From Polytolypa hystricis UAMH7299 (taxonomy: Eukaryota; Ascomycota; Eurotiomycetes; Onygenales), in contig PDNA01000041.1 in NCBI GenBank assembly GCA_002573605.1, forward strand, positions 1 through 64,000: DNA of 64,000 bases. Direction: 5' to 3'. This document shows, piece after piece, positions 20,092-31,082 of the stretch. Position numbers and translations under genes: made by a program. A model generated the notes under the pieces. The model saw nothing but the letters and a program-made list of their open reading frames with translations, made no database searches and was not told the DNA's origin. How positions within the stretch are numbered: the first letter of the stretch is position 1; each line of letters begins with the position of its first letter.

Positions 20092-23000
20092 TGTCGCGTG
20101 TGTGTAAATTGATGTGTCTCTACTATCGTCTCCCGAAGTAAGCAAGCTTTCTTAATATCAGTGGCCCAAGTAGCCCATGCGTACCTAGAGAAGGATAGAC
20201 TCAGCAAGAACCGAAAGCACTTTTAAAATACTCAATAGAATGGTGCGGGCATTGCTTCTTTAGTGGAGAGGGGCAATATTGGTGTACTTATGGATATATA
20301 TACTCTATCAGCACGGACCGGGGACTCCGTGGGTGACATGGCAGCTGAGTGACTGTAGCTAGCCAGAGCAAATATTAACCCAATAGATGTCCTAGTGAAG
20401 GATCTTGCATCGCGATATGGTGGAGAAGGTTCCTAAATGGGATCTCGGCGGTTTCTAGGCAGTCCTGGAAAATCGATGGCATGGCTGTGATTGAGCGAGC
20501 AACCAGTTCTTTTAAAGGAGCGGCTTGCCTTCACAACTGCATCAACCATATGTGACTAGGAATGGTTCGCGATTTCGAAGCTCCACAAAGAAGGCTGACT
20601 TGTACAGTTGGATGCAGCCCGGTAGCTACGCTTGTCAATGCCCAAACATCAGGGGCCAAGGGTACTTCCCAACGCTGCGGGGCTGAACTTCAAACCTTGC
20701 AAAATACATACACCGGTATGCATTTGTGCAAGTTGGGTACACAGCTAACTGCCCGATAACCCTTCACAGCATGCAGCCAAGATGAACACGGCGAGTAATA
20801 AGACAGGCTCACTGTCGGGCTGTTGTTACCTTCGTACAAACATGGAAGGAGTTGGAAAAAATGTTGTTGCAGTGGGGGAAAGCTATCATCCCCGATCTTC
20901 ATGCCACTGGTGTTTCACCACTCGAGCACCAATGCCGCCATGAAGTATCAGATGTGATGTGATACAAACCTCTTGCTACTCGCCATCAATGACAATCTAT
21001 GGATCGGTCCTTCTTCGTAAATGAAAGGAGATCCCCACACGGGAGAAAGGATCCCCTGAAGAAAGCGCCTTGTGGGGAACATCCACCGTACCTGTCGTTG
21101 AGCACTGTTTGCACAATGGACGTTTCTCGAGGGTGGTGAGATAAATAGATGCAAGCACGTCCTCACCGCGGTGTGTTCGTCCATGATATACATTGCTAGC
21201 CCAACTTAATTTGAGCTTAAAACTCTTGGATAGTGGCATAGTTGGCGGCCCAACTCTAGCAACGCGAGAAGTTGGAACATAGGATCTATGTGTATGGTAG
21301 TAACCGAGGCATCGGAATATCCATTATGCTAGGACTAGAACCTCAGGCCTAAATGGAATCCTTTGAGCTTGGTTCGTTGGCACCGCCGGTATTCAAGTGT
21401 TATCATACACCCCCACCTTTGGCTTCCATTATTGCAATTTGAGTGCACCCCCTGGATGAGTGACCTATTTGTTAGCCCAACATTGAACCAGCATAACAGC
21501 GACAAACTCACCCGACGCAGCTACGAGCACCGCTGTACTGTAGCCTGTGCGCAAGAAACGCCAACTCACTTTCTGAATTGGGAGCTCATTCACCTGGAGA
21601 TGATCCGACTCCTTGCCTCACGGCCGCCGACAAGAGGGTCACTCCCAGGCTAAAAGCTCGCCTCCATGAGCAGCTTCGAGAAAGCCGTGTTCCATTTGCC
21701 TTGGAAGCAGCGCACTCAACAAATCTAATTACAGCATACTTTCGCCGCGGTCAATTATCAAGCATCGCTCTCATGTTAATTGCTGACTGCAGATACCTAC
21801 GGGTTCCCTCGGTGTCACAAGAAGATTAGGACCTGTCTGTTGGTAAAAGTATTTTCGACAACGATGGCAGGGAAAAAGGCACCTCTTTCTCTTCATTAAT
21901 TTCCGTCCTTGTAATGTAATGTATGTACATGTACGTCGGGTATCCCAGTCCATCCCGCGTAACTTACGCGCAGTATAATTACCTTCAAGGAAAATTATAA
22001 AGATCGTTCTCCCAAGTGTTTGGACCGTTGGTTGATCCGCCATCCTAGACGCTTCAATCTCTGAGTATCGAAAGTTGTCCTGCCTGTAAATTCGAGTTTG
22101 ACGCTCCTCAACCTTTGACACACTCAGTAGTAATGAGGCGCAGACGGAGAATTTCCATGCCCTTTCACACGATGCGATAGGAAACTGCAAGTTTAGCCGT
22201 TGATTTGTTCTCCTGTTGGCGGCACAGTGGAGTGTATCGTATTTGAATTTGCACGCAGGGTATCGTACATCACCAACACGGTAACTTACAAGCAACCGTC
22301 AAAATAACCTTAACTTCTTAAAGTCTAGCTCATGTATCCAATCGCTTGCTATTAGCTAATGATGAAGGACAGTGCAGCCATGTGTAACCTTTTGAGCAGG
22401 CCGCTTAGATGGATCTCTTGGACCACTAATAATTGGGCCTCGGAGCATTTTGTCCTGTGAGCCTCATCTCATGCTTTCGACAACATCTAATAATAGTCCA
22501 CAGAGTAGTCCACAAAATTATGCTTTGTGGCCAGGAACAGTGGTTTATTTTACATGAGGCTCTGCCCTTGCGAGCGATTGTTTTTCTTGCCCAGCCCAGG
22601 CAGATTCTGGCTGTTGCTGTCGATGTCTTTCATCAGCGATTGTGTGTTCTCGCGATGGACAGCAGATATATACCCACCTGTTTGATGTCGGTTGATGGGC
22701 AGGTGCCGATGATCATCATCAGATGCATGCCATGTAAAAGGGGCTGTGTGTGAGAGTGGCTGAGAAACCCCCTGCCAAACATCGTATACACCCTTGTACA
22801 GCAAATTGATGTGCATCCCTACCCCATATCCCATGAACCCGTCAATTATCAACCCGGGTTTGAGACGGCTCTCTTTTGCCAGCAACAAGATCAGCCTGGA
22901 CGAGAAGATGAGGCTTCAAGTGTTTTGCAAGCAGACATTGTCAAAATGCAAAATGTTGAGTGCTCATCTCAAGTCGATGATTGCAGAGCGCATCGAATAT

Positions 23001-23714
23001 ATAATAATAATAACCCCACCAATTGGCGAACGCTGAAGGGTGCGCCCGCCGCAATATTTCCCCGCTATAGAGGGCTTCACCCGTGACCCCAGACTCCTGA
23101 AGCCCAATATTCCCAGGTGCAAAAAGGCCACTGCCCCACCTTACATCTTTCGCACAACGTTGATAACGGCCAAGCCTTACTTCAGAACCTTTCTTGACGG
23201 AAATGATCAACTAGTTTCTGCGGAGTGGCCCTCTGGTTCCACCACATGTTGGCCTTGAACTATATATCAACAGAGCCTCATCGACTTAAACTTGCGATCA
23301 GCCTGCTCGTGTGTGGAGTAGGATGAACTTTGGCAACTGCTAAGCACCGAGGCGCATCTTGTAGTCAAACAGTTCTGCTTCAATTCTGGCAGCGGCTATG
23401 TAACAATGCATCATGCCAACCTTCACCCGTGCTATTGGAAATGCAAAGCTGAAAAAGAAAAGATTAATATAAAATGACGCAGTTCGTCGGGTATATAGCA
23501 TTAGTATTATTATATCACGTCCAGTCGCATTTCCAGATTGTAGTCCTCCATGTGAGCAGCTAAGAGATATGAGATGGAGAAAGAGAAATAAGAGTAAACA
23601 GTCTGTAGGTATACACAGGTATAGAAGTGTCGGCCATCCACTATAAGACGACCATAAACCCCCTCATAAAGCCATCGCATTAATCCAGCAAACCAACCAA
23701 TAAATTCAATCAGC
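20092..23714. other. 3.6-kb region without a supported gene
   Basis: TATATATA near 20293 may be the TATA element of the DUF2252 gene. Open frames of up to 174 codons (22295-21771, minus) show no domain, signal or family that I recognise, and most start at non-ATG codons. No transposase, reverse transcriptase or terminal repeats were found by eye. Confidence 0.5.
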
Positions 23715-24407
23715 TCAGAAGAACCCCATAGCTGCAGCGACCGCAAACGCGATAGCGGCACCACTCATACCGGCTTTGGCGACTGCTGCATTTTCGTCTC
23801 CATCTCCATCTGCATCTGCATCACTCCCAGTGGGTGTCTGTGTAGCCTTTGGCAGGCTAAGCTTCTCGGCACCAGCAGTGACGGTCATAGTATAGTAGAA
23901 AATTTCCGCAGTTCCGAAGGTAGTGCTCCCCTCAGTGCTAGTAGACTGCGTAATTTTGCCCGAGCTCGCCTCGACACGCTCAGAGAAATAACAAGCAGCT
24001 TCAGTGGAGGAGGTGATGTCACAGTCCTGCACTAGCGTGATCTTGCCCCTTACACCCATAGTGCTCATCGAAAATACCGCGCTCTGGGTGAGTGTGGACG
24101 GACCTTCGGTAAATCTGACGGGAGCGTCGAGCGCGCACTCGACGCCTGCCGCCTGGGCACAATCTACTTCGTAGGTTGTAGCGATTGCGTTTGCGTCGAT
24201 AATGCGGACTCGGGCGATTTCGAAGGGAATAGATGTTGGGCCAGCGCCAAAGGCCAGGATCTCCGTTGAGCCCGGGCCGAATGTAGCGGTTTCCGACGAC
24301 AGTGTTCGAGACGGTAACGTTGTGATCGAATCGGTGCCATTGCCGCTCGGGAATTGAGCAGACGCAGCGCCCACAAGGGCAGCTGCAACTAGGAGAGGGT
24401 AATGCAT
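23715..24407 (-). CDS. Secreted GPI-anchored glycoprotein
   Basis: A single exon of 230 residues from the ATG at 24407; the ten extra upstream codons begin with TTG. The N-terminus MHYPLLVAAALVGAASAQ is a clean signal peptide, cleaved near AQ|FPSG. The body has Ser/Thr-rich stretches and paired Cys (VDCAQAAGVECAL; QDCDITSSTEAACYF). An Asp/Gly-rich spacer (DADADGDGDENAA) follows, then GMSGAAIAFAVAAAMGFF, a typical GPI signal with an omega site in the Ala/Gly region before the hydrophobic tail. It fits the many fungal wall or plasma-membrane GPI proteins with a beta-sandwich-like core. No catalytic motif is seen and the function is unknown. The 5' flank on the coding strand carries an A-rich and AAAG-rich tract. 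Confidence 0.85.
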   Translation of the reverse strand: MHYPLLVAAALVGAASAQFPSGNGTDSITTLPSRTLSSETATFGPGSTEILAFGAGPTSIPFEIARVRIIDANAIATTYEVDCAQAAGVECALDAPVRFTEGPSTLTQSAVFSMSTMGVRGKITLVQDCDITSSTEAACYFSERVEASSGKITQSTSTEGSTTFGTAEIFYYTMTVTAGAEKLSLPKATQTPTGSDADADGDGDENAAVAKAGMSGAAIAFAVAAAMGFF

Positions 24408-26976
24408 AGTTTCGGAGCTGAGGGTGGTATCAAACAATTGCGATCAAGAGAGGTGCTACCCTTTTTTTCTTTCTTTCTTTTTTTTTTTTGTGGTCTGATG
24501 TGTTTGCAGCGCTGATTTTGAATAAATCCGATAGAGCAGACATCATCCCGAAGAGAGGGGGTCCCATCCTTTAAATACATTTCGCGGAGAGCGCCTTGAA
24601 GCCTGCAGATACAAGGCTTGGAGAACCTAGTCTCCTGCCAATCAGGCGTTTGCTGGGACTACTTTTTCCCCCCTGAATCAAGAAACAAGAGCAGCCGCCT
24701 CCAGAGTACCACTAGCGTTCCGTATTGGTGATTATGCTAAGCCCAAAGCACGCTCCGGATATGATTCGTCCGTAGTTCGGAGCTGAGCTCCCTGTATCCC
24801 GACTCTATGCATCCGGACACCAAAATTGACATGAGTCAAATGACTGCGGCTGCTGGCTCCACTGTCCAAAATTTGTAACTTACAAGGATTAAGAGCCTCA
24901 AAGTGTGCACTATCTCCTTCTTGAACCAGTAATAAATGGAACAGTAACATCCAGGCAAAAAGAGTTTTCCAGAAAAGTATTTTAGAATCTGACATCCTCT
25001 ACTTTGAACTTTGAAGGTGCTGTTGAAGCACCTTTGTCATTGATCAGGGCAAGGGTGGTGTGCCATTAGTTTCAAGATCAACAAAGGCACAGTGAATCCT
25101 CTTCTTCCCTGTATACATCAATTGCTGCAGAACACACAGGACAATGTGGTGAATCAAGACACTGAGCGATCTGGATTTTCTGCAAAATATCAGTTATTTT
25201 GTTCAGTAATAGCGCACCCCACAATGTGGGGAGTTGCTTTGGGAGCAAATGAATAATAGTAATTATGGGTTTGTCTGTGAGGTACTCTGTTTGTCACTGC
25301 TAAGCAGAGAGAGAAACAGCCTTAAATTTAGCAAAGTGGGGTATTGGAGCACTTGCAGCCAGTTAGCAGAACTATTAAGATTAGATCAATACACTAAAAG
25401 AGCCTCATCGGAATTACGGTTACTTTACGGTAAGAAACACGCAAAATATATTTGGTTAGTTGCTCGGGTGGATTTGAAATTGTTTCCATGGAGGACTTTC
25501 ACGAGATCTAATTGACTACTATGCACCCTAATCTCTTCACCGTAGTCCGTTAATTGGCCGCGTTTAGCAGGGTTGGCTCGGTCTGATTGTTCGCAGCTGG
25601 TTGGCGCTGCCAACCCAATCCCAAACCCAATCCTCCGTTAACACGTCGGGTAAATCGGGTGAGCAGGACGGATTTTTCCAACAGTATTCGACCTGATTAC
25701 CCGCTTATCGGTCAGCAAAGGCTTGTTTGTTTTTATCAGTTGCGCAAGCAACATTATTTCATCGCCAGGACTGTTTCTCAAGACAGTTCCAGGAGCACTT
25801 GTCGGATAGTCTACAAGATTAAGTGCAGGGTGAATATCTAATCAAAACAATATATTGGCAAATATTGTTATGCAGTCATCTTTTCAGCGGCTGGCTTGCA
25901 ACGCACGGACTCAGAAGGTCTCGAAGACATTATTGAAAATGAGTCATCAACATCTGTTCTTGAGTTCTTAATATCTGCTGGAGGATGAACTGTCGAGAGG
26001 CCATGCTGTTCCAGCTCAACAACCATGGGGAAGGTTAGCGTTTGACTTGCCTCACTCTTCTTGCTGCGAATAATCGTTTCAGCAACGTGCTTTTACCCCG
26101 AAGGAACTAGCTTGACTAGATAAAATTTGGTTGTATGTACCAGACGCTCCATCATAACAGCAGTACCGTCAGAGGCGCAAGTGATGAGTAGCAATAGAGA
26201 TTGGACCTTTCAGGCGCGCACAAGTTGGCTGTTCGCGTGTTTCTTGGACCGGCCAATGCCAGGGTTTGGCGTTCGCAAGGTTTTCGTAGTAAAGCTGCGA
26301 AATGTAATGAACAGACTGCCGCAGCTGCCGCAATGCAGAAGAGAAGAAAAAAGAGTAAGCCCAGCAGCTTATTCTTCGCAACATTCCCCTTCGGCTGCTA
26401 TGTTTCTTCGCAGTTTCCGCAGAGCGGTTGTAATAAAAGGCAGGTTAGAGGATTGACCCTTGTTTGGTAAAAATGCTGTGAATTGTTCAGCCGCCGGCTA
26501 GTTGGCATGCCACGAGGGCAACCAATATGGCGCCTCAGGCTATAATAAGAGGAAACTTGTTTTAAGAGGTGACCTCGCTTCATCATCGTAATATATGAAA
26601 TGCATTGAACAAATGGCAAAGAAATACCAAGCATGAGGTTGGCCATGTAAATGGAAGTTGTCTGTGGAATGTGATACTTCCTAAAGGCATTCGGGTCTTT
26701 AGTCGGACCGCGACAGTTGGCCAATCAGAAATTACGTAGCGGAAGGCGCATTCTTATTGGACATAACAAAGGCGGTGAAGGTGGGAGCTCCCTCACTCTC
26801 GGTGACAGAAAAATAAATGACACCGCGGGCAGGAAGATCATTCTAAACACCTTCGTGCTGAAGTACTCACCGTTCAACACTACCATAATTTGCCTGTTCC
26901 GTTTCCTTGTTATATACTTCGACTATAGTATTTAGTTCGTTGCAATTATCAACGCCGCATTACCTAGTATACAATA
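24408..26976. other. 2.6-kb gene-free region with possible transposon scars
   Basis: No coding model is supported. A poly-T/TTTC tract sits at about 24460-24490. Near 25568 there is CAGGGTTGGCTCGG, which resembles a hAT-type terminal sequence, followed by a GGTTGGC..GCCAACC hairpin at about 25600-25616. No matching right end was found. Confidence 0.45.
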
Positions 26977-27904
26977 ATGTCGCGATTTGGCGCAAAACGA
27001 GGCAAAAAGCTTCCCGGTGCAGAATTTACCTGGGATAATGAACCCGGAGGGGAGCCTGATACAGCGCCTACGCCATTATTTCCTGTAAGTCCAAGGATAC
27101 TGAGGTCTGTTTTTCGTTAAGCTATTGAGAGAATCGCAAATTGACCCGAAACATGTTTTCGATGTAGAAATATACCCCACCCCATGCAAAGCCGCTCACC
27201 GACGTAGAACGCCGGCAAGTCGATTACTACCGGCAATTACGAGAAAAGATCCATGATGGGCCATATTACGCCGTCCTCGATGGGCCTCCGTCGTATGGGA
27301 AGGGCCAAACAACCTCCGCTCGGGCGCGGTTCGATCCATTCCAGGGCATGGCAACATACGGACAGAGATATTTGAAGAAAAATAGAACATTGCCCAAGCT
27401 AAGCGGGAGACCTTATGGTTTGTCGTCTACCCGCGCCCCCCCCCCCCCCGGCCTTTACTCCTTCAACTCTCAATGCAGCAGAAGATTCTAACGCAAATTG
27501 CAGTGATGAATTTCTTTCCCAAAGATCTTTGGTCCACGCTCGACCCCAACTATGTCGGCCTACCTACTGGCGGGGCCAACGGATTTTCGTCTCTTATAAA
27601 AATAGGACAGAAACGTGGGTTCGAAGAGGACGAAGATGCCGAAGAGGCTGAGAAAATGCGGAAAAGACCTCATATTGCTGAGGGTGACGATGAAGGTTCG
27701 GATGCCGAAAAGGAAAAGGGCAGGGGAGATGAGGAATATCTTGATGAGGAAGAGAATGACGGCGAGGAGGAGATAGTTGATGACGACTTTGAAGACGATG
27801 AGGAAGATATGGGTGGTGATTACAACGCGGAGCAGTATTTCGATGGTGGAGATGAGGAAGGGGAGAATGATGGGGGCGGGGGTGAAGACAATGATACCTT
27901 CTGA
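26977..27904 (+). CDS. RPC31: DNA-directed RNA polymerase III subunit Rpc31 (C31/RPC7 family)
   Basis: Three exons: 26977-27084, 27168-27417, 27504-27904. They sum to 759 nt (252 residues) with phases 0 and 1. It opens MSRFGAKRGKKLPGAEFTWD, then KYTPPHAKPLTDVERRQVDY and YRQLREKIHDGPYYAVL, and after intron 2 MNFFPKDLWSTLDPNYVGLP. These blocks are diagnostic of fungal Rpc31. The C-terminal 70 residues are an acidic Glu/Asp/Gly tail ending EDNDTF. Rpc31 belongs to the C82/C34/C31 subcomplex, which opens promoters and starts transcription of tRNA and 5S genes. Intron 2 contains 14 consecutive C residues close to its donor (GTTTGT). Confidence 0.93.
27436..27449 (+). repeat. C14 homopolymer inside RPC31 intron 2
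   Basis: Fourteen C in a row, 18 nt downstream of the donor. It is prone to length variation and, in assemblies, to error; being intronic it does not alter the protein. Confidence 0.95.
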
Positions 27905-29453
27905 AAAGTTTTCCTTCTTGTTTTGCTATTTGAATTGATACCCATTTCGCTTGATATACACATCTGTGTTTACATACTTACGTCCCGCGCTCGCTTTGGA
28001 TATTGGGGTATTCGAAACGATAGCTTGGTGCCATGATGCCCGGACCTCGAAGACCCTCCGTGAGGAATCCCGTTGGCCATACAACCAAAGTCTAAGCCTA
28101 CCGCATACCATGCCAAGGGACGAATGACCATAAGATAAAGCCCAGGTAGGAGGCCCGACAGCAAGCATTTTGCCAAACCTCACACAGTATATGCTAAATC
28201 AACGTCATCCTACCAGCCCCTCGCTAGGCACTCTGGATTATCCGAGGTGCTGCAACGCTGCCATGTATCACAACGGAGTATTAAAGTTGATGCGTATGAT
28301 TTTCTCCTTCAGGCCAGGCCAGTTGTCCTTGTGGGTTTGTCTGAGTGTGGTTTCACACACTGGAGCAGATCCAATATTTTATTTGACACACATCTCCACC
28401 TCCCTCTTTAATAATTCGTGCGAAGCTCTCTGAGTGCCAGCGACTCCGTCCGTTACTCAACCTTTTACGATTGGGAGATTGTCCATCTCAGCCTTGTGGA
28501 CGCGACTTCCCAATGGGAAAATCGATCGCGCTCCCGGCAAATAATTGATAACTCGAAAATCTCAGTGCGTTGATGAAGCTAGTTGCGATTATATTTCCAA
28601 GTTCCCGCAGTCTACTTCTCAAAATCATTGTATCTGTGGATATTTTATTCAGCTCACGCGGAAGGAATGGTCCACGTCTTTCTCAATCTACTCCCTAGTT
28701 TTTGAGATTAGTGGCCATGTTTCTTGAATTCCCCGGATTTTGGCCTCCTACCTGTACTTTGTTTAGGAACATGGTCATACTGGCAGCCAGCAGCGGAGTA
28801 AATAAGCTTCAGATGCACTGTCATCTGGAACATGCTGCATCGAACGCAGTTTTTGGCAGGATCATACATGGCAATAGAGTGTCACATACCACATCATTGG
28901 AACGATGTCTGATGGGCGGATTACAGAATGAAAAATATCTTGTGCTAAAACTACTATGTACGCTTTTTCTCACCGACTTTTTCTGAGCTGGTGCAAGTTA
29001 AATCTTGCGATCATGTTTCATGGACCCAAAGATTCATACACATGTACGACCCTGAGCCTCAGAGGCTGGTTCTTACTACCGAGCGTGTTGTGTTATGAAA
29101 TTTACTCTGCATCGCTGCTTAATTGGATGGAGCTATCACCTCCCCAGGACTGTCTCAGCACAGATGGTCAGAGCGCCAAAGTAACTATGTCCTCTTTCTT
29201 GAGGAAAGTTGCTCTGATGGCTAAGCGCACAGTGCTGATTTATCCATCATCCATCTTGGGGAACTGAGACAATTCCATCTCTTTGTTCACACCTCTCCCC
29301 AGTGACTTCCTGAACCTTAACTATTAATTTCTTACCAAATTCATTCTCTATCTCTATCTATCTGATGCCGCTTCCCAGTCTTCTCGCCGTGTCAGAATAC
29401 GTCCAATATAGCTACCCTATACCCAACGAATCACCCGACTTTCGCTGTGGATA
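27905..29453. other. Intergenic region between RPC31 and the SDR gene
   Basis: No supported gene. A short TATC-type microsatellite (CTCTATCTCTATCTATCT) lies about 100 bp before the SDR start, probably in its promoter or 5' UTR. Confidence 0.55.
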
Positions 29454-30356
29454 ATGCCTGCACAGGCTGTACTTATTACAGGATGCAGTGCTGGAGGAAT
29501 TGGCTCAGCCCTAGCCGAAGCCTTTCAGCGACAGGGCTTACTTGTCTTTGCGACCTCCCGCGTAGCGTCGAAGATGGAACATCTTGAGAAACTCCCCAAC
29601 GTTACAGCCATTGAGCTTGATGTTTCCTCTCCCGAAAGCATTGCCGATGCAGTCAGTATTGTTCACGCATGTACGGGCGGGAAATTGGACTATCTTGTCA
29701 ACAACGCGGACATATATATGGTCATGCCTGTGTTGGATGTTGACATTAAGCATGCCAAAAAAGTATTCGATGTCAACTTATGGGGAGTGTTGGCAGTGAC
29801 GCAAGCGTTTGGTCACCTAGTCATTGCTGGGCAAGGCAGTGTCATTAACATTTGCTCTCTATCGGGATATATGAACACGCCTTGGATGAGTAGGTTTGGC
29901 CATGAGCTCACTCCCCCGGGCGGGGTTGCCAATCACCTTTTCCGCCAACTACCGACTAATGCGCAAAGTTTAGGTATATACGCCGCCTCCAAGGCTGCTA
30001 TGCTCGCATATAGCGAAACCCTACGTTTAGAAATGGCACCGTTCGGCGTCAAGGTTCTTTCCGTTGTTACCAGTTTTGTGGAATCATCCCTAACAGCCGA
30101 TACGAACGAGTTGCAAATAGAACTGCCCCAAACCTCACTCTATAAAGCAGCCTATCAAGACATGAATGCGAGACTCTACGGATACCCTGCCAAATCGAAA
30201 CTGCCAGTCCATGAATATGCGGATAAAGTTGTCGCAGATGTCATGCGGGGCGCATCTGGGAGGGTTTGGAGAGGAGGCATGGCTCTCACGGCGCGTTTCG
30301 TGTTGAAATTAATGCCGCGAAGTGTGAAGGAAGGTCCTTTACTTCCAGAGAAATGA
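29454..30356 (+). CDS. Short-chain dehydrogenase, AYR1-like (1-acyl-DHAP reductase family)
   Basis: Two exons, 29454-29889 and 29974-30356, give 272 residues. The intervening 84 nt (GTAGGT..TTTAG, with CTAAT before the acceptor) is open in frame, so unspliced reading adds 28 residues without a stop. Removing it joins NTPWMS to IYAASKAAM, restoring the catalytic YxxxK in its usual setting. The cofactor motif is TGCSAGGIGSA (residues about 8-18), and the usual NNAG reads NNAD. LDVSSPESI, FDVNLWGVLAVTQAF and LRLEMAPFGVKVLSVVT match AYR1-like enzymes. Yeast Ayr1 reduces 1-acyl-dihydroxyacetone-phosphate with NADPH in phosphatidic-acid synthesis on lipid droplets and ER, and also acts as a TAG lipase. 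The exact substrate here is not shown. Confidence 0.85.
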   Translation: MPAQAVLITGCSAGGIGSALAEAFQRQGLLVFATSRVASKMEHLEKLPNVTAIELDVSSPESIADAVSIVHACTGGKLDYLVNNADIYMVMPVLDVDIKHAKKVFDVNLWGVLAVTQAFGHLVIAGQGSVINICSLSGYMNTPWMSRFGHELTPPGGVANHLFRQLPTNAQSLGIYAASKAAMLAYSETLRLEMAPFGVKVLSVVTSFVESSLTADTNELQIELPQTSLYKAAYQDMNARLYGYPAKSKLPVHEYADKVVADVMRGASGRVWRGGMALTARFVLKLMPRSVKEGPLLPEK

Positions 30357-31082
30357 TATAGCCTGCGACTGACAAACCCTATAGGATCGCATAGCAAAAG
30401 AAGATACCGGCGTCGACCGCATAAATCTACATGCTCCAAAGTTCTGATAAGGTGCGCTGTACGAGCCCTGGCGACGAAAAGCTCATCCACATATGTACTA
30501 TCCCGAGGTTTTCGAAACGCGAGCCCCCCTGGCAGGGAGGGATGCCAAAATTCTCACTATCGAGGATAGCGACTCTTCTCGGTATTCGTTGCGATGGTGC
30601 TGGTGGTGTCAAACACGACTCTCTAAATTTTCGGTTTTGAGTTAATTGTCGACGGCGTTTTTGGGGATAAAACTTATAATAACTTACATGGCTATTATCT
30701 ACTTCCTTAATTTTTGTATGATATTTACTTGAGAAGTGGATGGACATGCCATTTGCCCGCAACATCATCAAGGAACATCCGGGTTTCTTGAACTAAAATA
30801 TTAAACCCTTTTATTAAGCTTTTTTCCAGAACATTCTGCTGCAGCCCACATTGATTGATAAGATAAGGAACGAACACCCCTCTCTAACCACCATTTTATC
30901 TCTCCACAATGACACACCTTTGCTTCGATACTACATTGCATTGAGTTATCTTCTCGTTTTATTCCAGAGATTCTACATTACAAAATTCTTCCCAAGAGCT
31001 CTTTTCGAATATATGATGCCATAATCTTGCGAGCGTTGCGCACCAATCGTCCGAACTCCCTAACCCTTGTCCCACCAAGCCG
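30357..31082. other. Intergenic region between the SDR gene and TAH18
   Basis: No supported gene. It holds the SDR terminator region and the TAH18 promoter. Confidence 0.6.

Noticed and set aside
21771..22295. 174-codon minus-strand frame
   Set aside because: No domain, signal peptide or recognisable family. Its length alone is not convincing in a 3.6-kb gene-free region.
24732..24995. 87-codon minus-strand frame with a hydrophobic N-terminus, possibly a small secreted protein
   Set aside because: The hydrophobic stretch is followed by no cleavage-site pattern, Cys framework or homologue that I know; it could be chance.
29454..30356. Reading the SDR as a single 300-residue exon
   Set aside because: The 84-nt insert splits the active-site block and is bounded by good splice sites; removal gives the usual family sequence.
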